This document shows, one piece after another, positions 8,915 through 19,700 of a stretch of 37,280 nucleotides of DNA. The stretch's first letter is position 1. Each line of letters opens with the position of its first letter. The translations under genes were made by a program, and so were the position numbers. The notes beneath the pieces are model-generated. The model was not told where the DNA came from. It saw only the letters and a program-made list of their open reading frames with translations, and did no database searches. The stretch comes from Desulfovibrionaceae bacterium (GTDB lineage Bacteria > Desulfobacterota > Desulfovibrionia > Desulfovibrionales > Desulfovibrionaceae), in assembly GCA_009782775.1 (NCBI GenBank), contig WRIL01000018.1:1-37280 (forward strand), read 5' to 3'.

Positions 8915-9715
8915 TCAGGTTTGCGTTGCCTTGCCTTTTTCCCAGGCGGCCAGCACCGCCCGCACGATATGTCCGCGCACCGCCGCGAGATCCATATACT
9001 GCATGGCCTCGATGGTGGTCCCTCCAGGAGAGCAGACTTTCTCCCGCAGGATGGGTAAGGAATCCGCGCCGCTCTCGGCCAGGGCCACGGAACCGCGGCC
9101 CAGGGCCAGAACCAGGCGCTCCGTCTCCTGCCTGGCGAATCCCAGATGTACCCCGGCCTCCACCAGGGCGTCCAAAAAATAATAAATATAGGCCGGGCCG
9201 CACCCGTACAAGGCGGAAAAGGCGGCCAGGGAACTCTCCGGCAGTTCGCTGATTTTGCCCAGGGAAGAGAACAAATCCCGCGCAAGGCGGCGCTGTTCAT
9301 CTTGGAGCAGGGGATCGTCCAGGCAGATCCCGAAAAGCCCCTGGCAGACCATGGCCGGGGTATTGGGCATGACCAGGATAACCGGACAGCGCCCGCCGGA
9401 ATACCTCTTGACGCTTTCGGAGCCAAGGCCAGCGGCGATGGAGATGAGCAGTTTATCCGGGGTAAGCAGGGGGGCCAGATCCTGAAGAACTTTCGGCAGA
9501 TCCTTGGGTTTCAGGGCCAAAATCAACCAATCCGCCTCCCGGGCCAGATCCGCGGCCGATGGCACGCTTCTGACCCCGGCCAGGGCGCAGCGCTCCGGAC
9601 ATAGATCATGGGCGAGCAGCTCCACCCGACCGCGCCAATCCTCAAGATCGGCCCAGGCCCGCAGAATGGCCCCGCCCATATTGCCGCAACCCAGCACCCC
9701 CACGCTGATCATCAT
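8915..9715 (-). CDS. proC: Pyrroline-5-carboxylate reductase
   Basis: ProC reduces 1-pyrroline-5-carboxylate to proline with NAD(P)H. The 266-residue protein has the N-terminal dinucleotide motif GVLGCGNMGGAI, LALKPKDLPKVL, VILVMPNTPAMVCQG near residue 115, and the signature ALYGCGPAYIYYFLDAL followed by EKVCSPGGTTIEAM. Length and order are typical. It starts 7 bp after the yibQ stop and is likely co-transcribed in the envC-ctpA-yibQ-proC series. Confidence 0.95.
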   Translation of the reverse strand: MMISVGVLGCGNMGGAILRAWADLEDWRGRVELLAHDLCPERCALAGVRSVPSAADLAREADWLILALKPKDLPKVLQDLAPLLTPDKLLISIAAGLGSESVKRYSGGRCPVILVMPNTPAMVCQGLFGICLDDPLLQDEQRRLARDLFSSLGKISELPESSLAAFSALYGCGPAYIYYFLDALVEAGVHLGFARQETERLVLALGRGSVALAESGADSLPILREKVCSPGGTTIEAMQYMDLAAVRGHIVRAVLAAWEKGKATQT

Positions 9716-9722
9716 GCCTTCC

Positions 9723-10955
9723 TTATTTGAAAGAGTTATTACTTGCCGCCCGGAGCGGCGTCAAGTCTTCCAGGCGCGACAGAGAAACATCGGCGCCGCG
9801 CAGATGTTGCCACTCCTCCAGCGCCTCCAGGGTGGCCGGAAAAGGGTGCCCTATGGCGATGGCCTGCCCCCGGACGGCGGCAATGCGTTCCGCCTGGCGC
9901 AGTTGCTCCAGAATTTTCTCCTTCCTGGGGTCCACATCCAGAAAAATATCCCTTTTCCAGGCCGTAATCCCCAATTCCAGGGCCGAACCGGCCAGGCGGC
10001 TCTTTTGGTGGGTGAGACTGTCCAGCACAAATAGACCGCGCTTTTGGGCGACTTCGGCCACCAAGCGCATCCGCCCGGCATCCTGGGTCAGGAGCGAACC
10101 CATGTGGTTGTTCAGGCCCGAGGCGTGCGGCAGACGATCCAGCCCTTCATCCAGGCGGCGGGTCAGTTCCTCCGCGCTCATGTCCCACATGAGCGCCCCC
10201 CGGCCAGGGCTTATTTGGGGATAACCCTCAGGCTCCATCGGCTGGTGCGCCAGAAGCTCCACTCCATGCTCCCAGGCCAGGGCGTCCACTTCCGGAGCGT
10301 GGGTGCTGTACGGCCAGACCGCGAAACTGACCCGGAAATTCAGGGCCAGCAGGCGGGAGATCATCGGCAGGGATTCTCCCAGGTCATCCATGACAATGGT
10401 CAGGCGCGGACCAGGGCGAGGATCCAGGGCTGGACGCAGATCCGAGCTAAACAAGAGATAGTGGGTAACCACCCCGTCCAGGGCTATGCTCCAGGCCCCG
10501 GCCGCTGGCCATTCCCGCGTCCCACCGTCCATACCGGGGCCTTCATCCCGCAGGAGCACAGCCCGATCCGCCCAGGCCACCAGCGAGTCCCGCAGAGTCT
10601 GGGCAAAGAGGGGAAAATCGCGCACCCCGGCAATGAAAATTTGCTTGACCTGATACAGACGCCCGCCGTGATCCTTCAGCCCGGAAGAGAGCACCCGGAG
10701 GCCGGAGGTGGACACGCCGAGGCGGTGCATGGTCTGCGCCAAGGCGTAATCCACCTGGTTGATGTAATCGGTGAAACCGGGATCCGGCATTTCCTCGTAG
10801 AGCAAGGCGCTTTTGTCTGTCTGCCCTATGCCGGAAGGATCTGCCGCCCCCTCCCTGTCCTCTCCGAGGACGCGGCAGGCCGTGAGGGAGGCGAACAAAA
10901 GGCCGCAAGCCAAAAGCAGAGGAAAAAGAGAGCCTGGAGGCCGGGAACGGAGCAT
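9723..10955 (-). CDS. yibQ: YibQ-like divergent polysaccharide deacetylase, lipoprotein
   Basis: The 410-residue protein has a lipoprotein signal (hydrophobic stretch ending LLFASLTAC, Cys near residue 27). From about residue 185 the divergent polysaccharide deacetylase domain begins with TIVMDDLGESLP, then VSFAVWPYSTHAPE, VELLAHQPMEPEGYP, NNHMGS, LFVLDSLT and AIAIGHPFPATLEAL. The DD, HQPMEP and NHMGS segments carry the metal and catalytic positions of this family. In other proteobacteria yibQ follows envC, as here, so a role in cell-wall remodelling at the envelope is likely. The precise substrate is not known from sequence. Confidence 0.85.
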   Translation of the reverse strand: MLRSRPPGSLFPLLLACGLLFASLTACRVLGEDREGAADPSGIGQTDKSALLYEEMPDPGFTDYINQVDYALAQTMHRLGVSTSGLRVLSSGLKDHGGRLYQVKQIFIAGVRDFPLFAQTLRDSLVAWADRAVLLRDEGPGMDGGTREWPAAGAWSIALDGVVTHYLLFSSDLRPALDPRPGPRLTIVMDDLGESLPMISRLLALNFRVSFAVWPYSTHAPEVDALAWEHGVELLAHQPMEPEGYPQISPGRGALMWDMSAEELTRRLDEGLDRLPHASGLNNHMGSLLTQDAGRMRLVAEVAQKRGLFVLDSLTHQKSRLAGSALELGITAWKRDIFLDVDPRKEKILEQLRQAERIAAVRGQAIAIGHPFPATLEALEEWQHLRGADVSLSRLEDLTPLRAASNNSFK

Positions 10956-10980
10956 CTTTCGACAATCCCTCCGCGCCGTC

Positions 10981-12297
10981 TTACCGTTGCTGCCAGCTCA
11001 GTTCGTGAATTTTCGGCAGACTTTTGACCACTTGCAGGGCCATACGCAACTGATTGTCGCGCTCCAGCATGCTTACGGCTTCTTTATCCGGCTTGAAGGC
11101 GTTCCCGCTGTTCTTATCTCCGGACTTGCCCGCATTCTCCAAGTGCCGGGAGAGATCTTGCTCCCGCAACTGGAAACGCTGGCCGGACTCGGCATTTTCC
11201 CTGGGGGTTTCAAAGGGAACGATCAGGTCCGGTTCTATGCCGGCGGCCTGGATAGAGCGCCCGCTGGGGGTATAGTACATGGCCGTGGTGAGCTTGATGG
11301 CCGCGTCGCCCAAGGGCCGGATCTCCTGTACAGTGCCCTTGCCGAAGGTACGTTCACCGATGAGCACGGCCCGTTTGCGATCCTGCAGAGCGCCGGCCAC
11401 AATTTCAGCGGCCGAGGCCGATCCGGAATTGACCAATACCACCATCGGCTCCCGCACGTCCTTATTGTTCCTGGTCGCGGAAAACTCGCGCTGGCGGGCG
11501 GAATCGCGCCCTTTCATGGAGACAATCAACCCATCCTGCAAAAATACATCAGACACGCTCACCGCCTGTTCCAGGAGGCCTCCAGGATTATTGCGCACAT
11601 CCAGGATCACCCCCTTGATGGAGGTCTGCTTGCGCGCATCGGCCAAGGCATCAGTGAGTTCCTTGGTGGTTTTTTCGCTAAAGCGGGTCAGCCGCACCCA
11701 CAAAAAACCGTCTTCCAGATAGCGCGCCCGAACACTGCGCACCGGGATGGCTCCGCGCTCAATGCTCATGCTGACCGGGGTCAGTCCGTCCTTGTGCAAA
11801 ATAAGGAGTTCCACCTTGCTCCCCTTGGGGCCGCGAATGGAGCCGACCACTTCCTGCTGGCTCATGTCCATGGTGGGCCTGCCGTCCACCGCCAGGATGA
11901 TGTCTCCGGCCTTGATGCCGGCAGCCTGGGCCGGGGTGTCGTCAATAGGGGTAATCACGGTGACCTTGCCGTTTTCCGTGCTGATCTCCACTCCGATGCC
12001 GCTGAATTCGCCGGAGGTGGTGTCGCGCATCTCGCCTAATTCCTCGGCATTGAGATAGCTGGAATGAGGGTCCAGGCTCTGGAGCATACCACGGATGGCC
12101 CCTTCCATCAGTTCATCGCCGGTAACCTCGCGCACGTATTCCCGTTGCACCAGTTCCCGCGCCTCGCTGAAACGCTTCAGGTGATTATAGTCGTAATAGA
12201 CGGTTCCGCTCCAGCCGGTGACCGGTTTGCCGCAGAAAAGAACGAGGACCGCCAGCATGAGCAACAGGGCCAACAGGGCCAACAGTTTATAACGCAT
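10981..12297 (-). CDS. ctpA: C-terminal processing peptidase (S41, CtpA family)
   Basis: This is a periplasmic serine protease of the CtpA/Prc group. The ATG at 12297 is preferred because GGAGG lies six bases upstream; an upstream TTG would start inside the Shine-Dalgarno region. A hydrophobic N-terminal anchor (LLALLALLLMLAVLVLF) is followed by a PDZ domain (GIGVEISTENGKVTVITPI and DTPAQAAGIKAGDIILAVDG), then the protease core with LDVRNNPGGLLEQAV, VNSGSASAAEIVAGAL (serine) and IGERTFGKGTVQ (lysine). The catalytic dyad is intact. The C-terminal tail of about 80 residues is charged. It lies 49 bp after the envC-like gene and 25 bp before yibQ. EnvC-, Ctp- and YibQ-type genes often cluster. 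Confidence 0.93.
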   Translation of the reverse strand: MRYKLLALLALLLMLAVLVLFCGKPVTGWSGTVYYDYNHLKRFSEARELVQREYVREVTGDELMEGAIRGMLQSLDPHSSYLNAEELGEMRDTTSGEFSGIGVEISTENGKVTVITPIDDTPAQAAGIKAGDIILAVDGRPTMDMSQQEVVGSIRGPKGSKVELLILHKDGLTPVSMSIERGAIPVRSVRARYLEDGFLWVRLTRFSEKTTKELTDALADARKQTSIKGVILDVRNNPGGLLEQAVSVSDVFLQDGLIVSMKGRDSARQREFSATRNNKDVREPMVVLVNSGSASAAEIVAGALQDRKRAVLIGERTFGKGTVQEIRPLGDAAIKLTTAMYYTPSGRSIQAAGIEPDLIVPFETPRENAESGQRFQLREQDLSRHLENAGKSGDKNSGNAFKPDKEAVSMLERDNQLRMALQVVKSLPKIHELSWQQR

Positions 12298-12346
12298 TCC
12301 CAACCTCCGGAATAAAGACTCCAGATACTACAAACCGTTTCATAAG

Positions 12347-13513
12347 TTAACTCTTTTCCAGCCATTGTTCCGGATTCAGGGCCAACTGCTGATGGCGCAA
12401 CTCAAAATGCAGGCCGTAGCCGTTTATTTCCGGGTTAAATCCGCTACGGCCAAGCGTCTGGCCGCGAGGGATCTCCTGACCCAGGCTCACCGCGCAGGAA
12501 GACAGGTAGGCATACAGACTGTAATAGGAGTCGCTGTGCTCCAATAGCACCACATACCCCTTGCCGCGCATAGCCCCCTGGTACATCACCTTGCCGGCAT
12601 GCACCGCCCGCACATCAGCCTCCACCCCGGTGGCGATGCCCAGGCCGCGCATGGGCACGGACAGTGCGGGATTAAACTTTTTGACCACCTTGCCGGCCAC
12701 CGGCCAGGGCAGGGTTCCTTTAAAACGCCCCAAAGAGGCGGCCGCCTCGCCGGCGGAACGCAAACCGGAATTCAGGTTGGCGATCAGGGCCAGGAGTTCC
12801 TGTAATTCCGTCTCTTCGCTCTTGAGTTGGCGACGCAGGAGGGCGAGACCCTGCTCATATTTCAGGCGTTCATCAAGAAGGGCTTCCTTGCGCTGATCAA
12901 TGAGAGCCATCTGCCCGGCGATCTCCCGCCCGATGGCGTCACGCTTGCCGATGGTCTCGGCCAGGCCGCGCTCCTTTTCCTTTAGGATCTCCTGGCGTCT
13001 TTCCACAGCCTGCAGGAGATCCGCTGTCCAGTAATATTCCCGCTCCAAAACCGGCCATTGGGCGAGATCTCGTCCGCCCACACTGATTCGCCTGGTGTAA
13101 AGCCCCCAAAGCACGGACAGGAGTTCCTGGAGGGAGCTTTCGGCCTGGCGTCTCTCCGCCAACAGGGCTTCATATTCCTTGTGTACGGACTCTCCGGCCG
13201 AAGCCAGCGCCCTAAGACGCCCCCGGCATTCTTCCAGGCTCTTCTCCAGACCCAGGACCGCCTGTTCGGTCTCGGCCAAGGAAACGTCCAACCTCTTCTC
13301 TTCTTCGGTCAGCCGCCGCAGGCTCTCCCTCCGGCTCCTGGCCCGCTCTTCTTCCCGGCTCAGAGTCTCGCGCAGGGAAGGCTCTCCGGGCGCGGCCCCC
13401 CGGCTCTCGCCGCCAGCCTGAAAAAAACACAGAGGCGCGGCCAGGAAGCAGAGCAGCAGCCCGGCACGGAGCCTCCTGCAGAACTGCCAGGATTTTTTCC
13501 CCGCATGCGACAT
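12347..13513 (-). CDS. EnvC-like murein hydrolase activator, degenerate M23/LytM domain
   Basis: The ATG at 13513 (MSHAGKKSW) is chosen because the longer open frame runs back into fusA and reads unlike protein. The 388-residue product has a signal peptide (LRAGLLLCFLAAPLCFFQAG), a long charged coiled coil (about 45-250, rich in E, R, L and Q) and a C-terminal LytM fold from about residue 270 (LPWPVAGKVVKKF to the end). Metal ligands of active M23 enzymes look lost: the first HxxxD site reads GLGIATGVEAD and the HxH site reads YAYLSS, leaving only LHFELR. This matches EnvC, which activates amidases rather than cutting murein itself. First gene of the envC-ctpA-yibQ-proC series. Confidence 0.82.
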   Translation of the reverse strand: MSHAGKKSWQFCRRLRAGLLLCFLAAPLCFFQAGGESRGAAPGEPSLRETLSREEERARSRRESLRRLTEEEKRLDVSLAETEQAVLGLEKSLEECRGRLRALASAGESVHKEYEALLAERRQAESSLQELLSVLWGLYTRRISVGGRDLAQWPVLEREYYWTADLLQAVERRQEILKEKERGLAETIGKRDAIGREIAGQMALIDQRKEALLDERLKYEQGLALLRRQLKSEETELQELLALIANLNSGLRSAGEAAASLGRFKGTLPWPVAGKVVKKFNPALSVPMRGLGIATGVEADVRAVHAGKVMYQGAMRGKGYVVLLEHSDSYYSLYAYLSSCAVSLGQEIPRGQTLGRSGFNPEINGYGLHFELRHQQLALNPEQWLEKS

Positions 13514-13652
13514 GGTGGTGACTTTATAGCTTTCGCTTGGCGGCGGCAAGGATTTTGAAATGCAAAACATGGATTGATTAAAGGCCATTCCGCCCATTTT
13601 CGGGCATAACGAGGCAGGGAAAAGGCCAGCTAAAAAGCAATGCAGAGACAGA

Positions 13653-15731
<2,079 letters not shown>

Positions 15732-15744
15732 CCAAAAACTCCTG

Positions 15745-16215
15745 CTACCAGCGGAAATGGGCGAAAGCCTTGTTGGCCTCGGCCATACGGTGGGTATCTT
15801 CGCGCTTTTTCACGGCCCCGCCGCGACTGTTATAGGCATCCACCAACTCGGCCGCCAGCTTGTTGATCATGCCCTTCTCGCCCCTGGCGCGGGCGTAGTT
15901 GATCAACCAGCGGATGGACAGCGAGATCTGGCGGTCCTGGCGCACTTCCATGGGGACCTGATAGGTGGCCCCGCCCACGCGGCGGGATTTAACTTCCATG
16001 AACGGCTTGACGTTTTCCAGGGCCTTCTCAAAGGCCTTTACAGGATCTTCGCTGGTTTTTTCCGCCAACTGGCGCACGGCGGAATAAAAAATCTTCTCGG
16101 CCACGCCTTTTTTGCCGTCATACATCAGGCGGTTGACAAAACGGGCGGCCAAGCGGCTGTTGTACACCGGATCCGGCAAGATCTCCCTCCGGGGAACGGG
16201 ACCTTTACGAGGCAT
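15745..16215 (-). CDS. rpsG: 30S ribosomal protein S7
   Basis: S7 nucleates assembly of the 30S head and contacts the E-site tRNA. The 156-residue protein begins [11 protein letters not shown] and contains [33 protein letters not shown] and the C-terminal [24 protein letters not shown], cut here into typical elements. AGGAG lies nine bases before the ATG. It lies 14 bp after rpsL and 13 bp before fusA. Confidence 0.97.
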   Translation of the reverse strand: MPRKGPVPRREILPDPVYNSRLAARFVNRLMYDGKKGVAEKIFYSAVRQLAEKTSEDPVKAFEKALENVKPFMEVKSRRVGGATYQVPMEVRQDRQISLSIRWLINYARARGEKGMINKLAAELVDAYNSRGGAVKKREDTHRMAEANKAFAHFRW

Positions 16216-16229
16216 GCAAAAACTCCTGC

Positions 16230-16601
16230 TTATTTCGGACGTTTGGCGCCGTACTTGGAACGGCTCTTACGGCGATCGCTGACCCCGGAGGTATCCAGGG
16301 TGCCGCGGATGATATGGTAACGCACACCGGGAATATCCTTGACGCGGCCGCCGCGGATCATCACCACCGAATGTTCCTGAAGGTTATGCCCTTCACCCGG
16401 AATATAGGCGCTCACCTCAATGCCGTTGGACAGGCGCACGCGGGCTACCTTACGCAGGGCCGAGTTGGGCTTCTTTGGAGAAGTGGTGTACACACGGGTA
16501 CACACGCCGCGGCGTTGCGGGCAGGATTGCAGGGCCGGCGTCTTCCGGCGTTTCTGCAATTTCTCGCGCTCGTGGCGGATCAACTGGTTAATAGTGGGCA
16601 T
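16230..16601 (-). CDS. rpsL: 30S ribosomal protein S12
   Basis: S12 sits at the decoding centre and affects accuracy and streptomycin response. The start is ATG 16601 ([13 protein letters not shown]), with TGGAGG upstream; the longer open frame beginning at 16634 reads through the leader. The 123-residue product contains [16 protein letters not shown], with the lysine that is mutated in streptomycin-resistant strains unaltered, and [14 protein letters not shown], also unaltered. First gene of the str operon. Confidence 0.97.
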   Translation of the reverse strand: MPTINQLIRHEREKLQKRRKTPALQSCPQRRGVCTRVYTTSPKKPNSALRKVARVRLSNGIEVSAYIPGEGHNLQEHSVVMIRGGRVKDIPGVRYHIIRGTLDTSGVSDRRKSRSKYGAKRPK

Positions 16602-16663
16602 CACAAACCTCCATTGCTTGAACGGCCGCCGCACGGCCCTGAGCCCCTTTTAAAGGGAGAGTG

Positions 16664-16692
16664 TTTTTACTCCTTAAACCCGGCCATGTCAA
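16664..16692 (-). promoter_or_regulatory. Promoter of the str operon (rpsL-rpsG-fusA)
   Basis: On the minus strand a perfect -35 TTGACA (16687-16692) is followed after 17 bases by TAAAAA (16664-16669), a four-of-six match to the -10 consensus. The distance to rpsL leaves a leader of roughly 55 bases. No other promoter of comparable quality lies between the two divergent genes. Confidence 0.65.
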
Positions 16693-16717
16693 GCGGCTTC
16701 GCCCAATTTTTCGCGCA

Positions 16718-16746
16718 TTGACCCACTATGGCGTATGCGATATATT
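16718..16746 (+). promoter_or_regulatory. Promoter of the alpha-2-macroglobulin gene
   Basis: TTGACC (16718-16723) and TATATT (16741-16746) are separated by exactly 17 bases, five of six matches at each element. Transcription would start near 16753 and leave a leader of about 30 bases before the ATG at 16784. It is back-to-back with the str promoter, with -35 elements 25 bp apart. Confidence 0.7.
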
Positions 16747-16783
16747 TTTTGAATATTTAGCGCAAGGCGCGGGGAGACAAAAC

Positions 16784-19700
16784 ATGGGCGCATCCAATAA
16801 ACCTCGGGACTTCCTGCGGGCCATAGCCGATTTCGCTAAAAATTTTTCCCGCAGACAACTGGGGATCGGCGCGGCCGTTCTGGCGGCTCTGCTCCTGCTC
16901 ATCGGCTGGGGAATTAACAGCTACCTGGAAGATCGCCGGCTGATCAAGAGTCCGGATGAACCCGCCGCCGCCCTGCTGCGCGACGACGCGGCCAAGGCCA
17001 AGGACCCCAGGCTTTTCGTCCGCCTGAAGTACGGAAGCAGAAACCTGGAAAAAGACGGGACGACCCTGAGCGTCCACGAACTGCGCCTGGAACCGGATGA
17101 AAAGGCCTGCCGCGACTATTACGGGCAGGACGGGCTGACCCAATGCAAAAACAACTGGGGTTTCCTGAACCCTGAAGCCCAGGGCTGGAACATCGATCCG
17201 CCCCTGCCCGGCGAATGGGCCTTCCGCCGGGAGGTTTACCGCGAGGAGGCCGCCTTCACCTTCAACCCCGCGGAACTGCGCGCCGGACAGCAGTACGAAT
17301 TCATGGTTCCGAGGAAGCTGGGCGAAAACGTCCGTCTGGCGTCCTATAAGGCCAATTTCAAAACCCTGCCCATGGAACTCGCCGTCCGTTCCTGGCGCTT
17401 CGTGTTTGACCCGCAAAACCCGCGCCTCTGTATGATCAGCGGCCAGATATCCTCCAACTACCCCCTGGACCGCCAGAGTTTCACGGAACTCCTCAACCTG
17501 AAGCCTGCGGGTGGGACCCTGCTGGGTGAGCCGGAACTCGTCTTCAGCGAAAATAACCGCAAGGTGGCCGTCAACGTCAAAATCCTCAGGCTGCCGGAAG
17601 AAAACGCCCCGGTGACTCTGCGGCTGGAAAAGGGCGTCCGCCGGGAAGGCAGCCAGGACCGGAGCGCGCAGACCGTCAGTTCGGGCGCGGATGTGCCTGG
17701 GGCCAGCGACTTCGTGCGGTTGAACGATCTGACCAATTTCGTGCATACCGATGACGAACTGGCAAGCCGGCAGACCCTGGCCCTGGAGTTCAACCTGCCG
17801 GTGAACGTGCGCGAAACGCAGCAAGGCGTCAAAGCCCTGCTCCTGCCGACCTTTGGAACCGACGACGACAAAAAACAAAACCGCCCCACCAGATGGACGG
17901 ATTACAGCCTGGAATCCGGCCCGGTGCGCGAGATCCTGAAGCGGGAGCTCAAACCCCTGGAACTGACCCCGGTATATACCCCGGAAGAATACAGCACCCT
18001 GGTCTCCTTCACCTATTCCGCCCCGCCCGGCTACTACTTCCTGCTACATGGCGAAGGCGGAGCCTCCAGCGTAACGGACTACAAGCTGAGCGCCTACCGC
18101 CGCATACTGCGCGTCACCGAGGTGCGCCCGGAAGCGCGCATCATGCAGAAGGGCAACATCCTCAGCCTGGGCGGCTCCAAAAAACTGGCCGTCCTCTCCA
18201 GGGGCGTGGATGAGGTGCGGGGTCTGGCCTACCGGGTGCGTCCGGAATTCATCAGCCTGCTGATGAGCACCACCGACGCGGATCTCACCGACCCGTCCTT
18301 CCAGACCTACGGCGTCAGCATGCTGGACATGAGCGAAACGCTGAATCTTTCCTATAAACCGCAAAAAACCTCCGGCCATGAGCCGGATTACCACGCCCTG
18401 GACCTCGCCCCCCTGCTGGAAGATGGAGGAAAAGGCGTCTTCCGCCTGGAACTGCGAGGGCTGAAAGACCAAAAACAGATGGCCCACGACCAGCGTTTTC
18501 TCCTGCTCACAGATTTGGGCCTGAACGTCAAACAGGGACCAACGGGCGAGCGTGAGCTATTTGTCAGTTCCTTTGCCCATGGTGGCCCCCTGGACGGGGT
18601 GACGGTGGAAGTCCTGGGACGCAACGGCCTGCCGGTTTTTTCAGGACGCACGACCAACGGCGGACTGGTCAAGATCCCCGCCCTGGACGGGCTGAGCAGA
18701 GAAAGACAGCCGGTGGTCATTGTGGCCCGCCATGACCTGGATTTCACCTTCATGGGACTGAAGGACGGCGCCCGCGAGGTCCCCACGGGCCGCTTCCCGG
18801 AAAGTCACGGCCGACAGGTGGAAGCTGGAGGGATCAGCGCCTTTGTCTTCAGTGAGCGCGGCATCTTCAAACCCGGCGAAGAACTGCGTTTCGGCGCCCT
18901 GCTGAAGTCCACGGACTGGCAAAGCGCGGCCTTTAAAGGTCTGCCTGCGCGCGCCGTGCTGACCAACCCGCGCGGCATCAAAGTCTACGAAAAACAGCAT
19001 GCCTTGAATGAAAGCGGTCTCATCGACATTACCGTTCCCACCCAGGAGACCGACCCCACCGGGCGTTACAACCTGGACATTTACCTGGACAAGCGCCACT
19101 TGGGCTCGGCCCAGGCGCAGGTGGAGGAATTCCAGCCGGATAACCTCAAGGTCGATGTTTCGCTCAAGGATGTAAGCGCCGCAAGGCTCCGCAAGGGTTG
19201 GCTCCTGCCCCAGGATCTGCGCGCCGTGGTAGGTGTGGAAAACCTCTACGGCACGGCGGCGGTGGACAACCGGGTGACGGCGCGCCTGGCCCTGGCCCCG
19301 GCGCGGCTGGCCTTCAGCCAGTATGCCGATTACACCTTTTTTGACCCCGGCGCGGATACCCGAAGCCAAACCCAGAACCTGGGCGAGAACCTGACCAACG
19401 CCCAGGGCGAGGCGGAATTCGCCCTGAACCTGGACCGCTTCGATAGCGGGACCTACCGCCTGACTTTTGATACCGAGGCCTTTGAAAGCGGCGGAGGCCG
19501 GGGAGTATCCGCCAGGCTCCAGGCCTTGGTTTCTCCGCTTTCCGCCATCGTAGGCTGGAGAAGTGAGGCCAAACTCCACTTCATCGCCGTGAATTCAAAG
19601 ACCGAAGTTTCCTTCATCGCGGTGGACAGTGCCCTGGAACGCGCCGGGCTTGAGAGGCTGGAGATGCTGGTGAGCGAGGTGGAATATGTGGCCTCGCTGG

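Noticed and set aside
12241-12290. Short repeated GCCAACAGG units
   Set aside because: They encode the Leu/Ala-rich membrane anchor of CtpA; the repetition is codon-driven.
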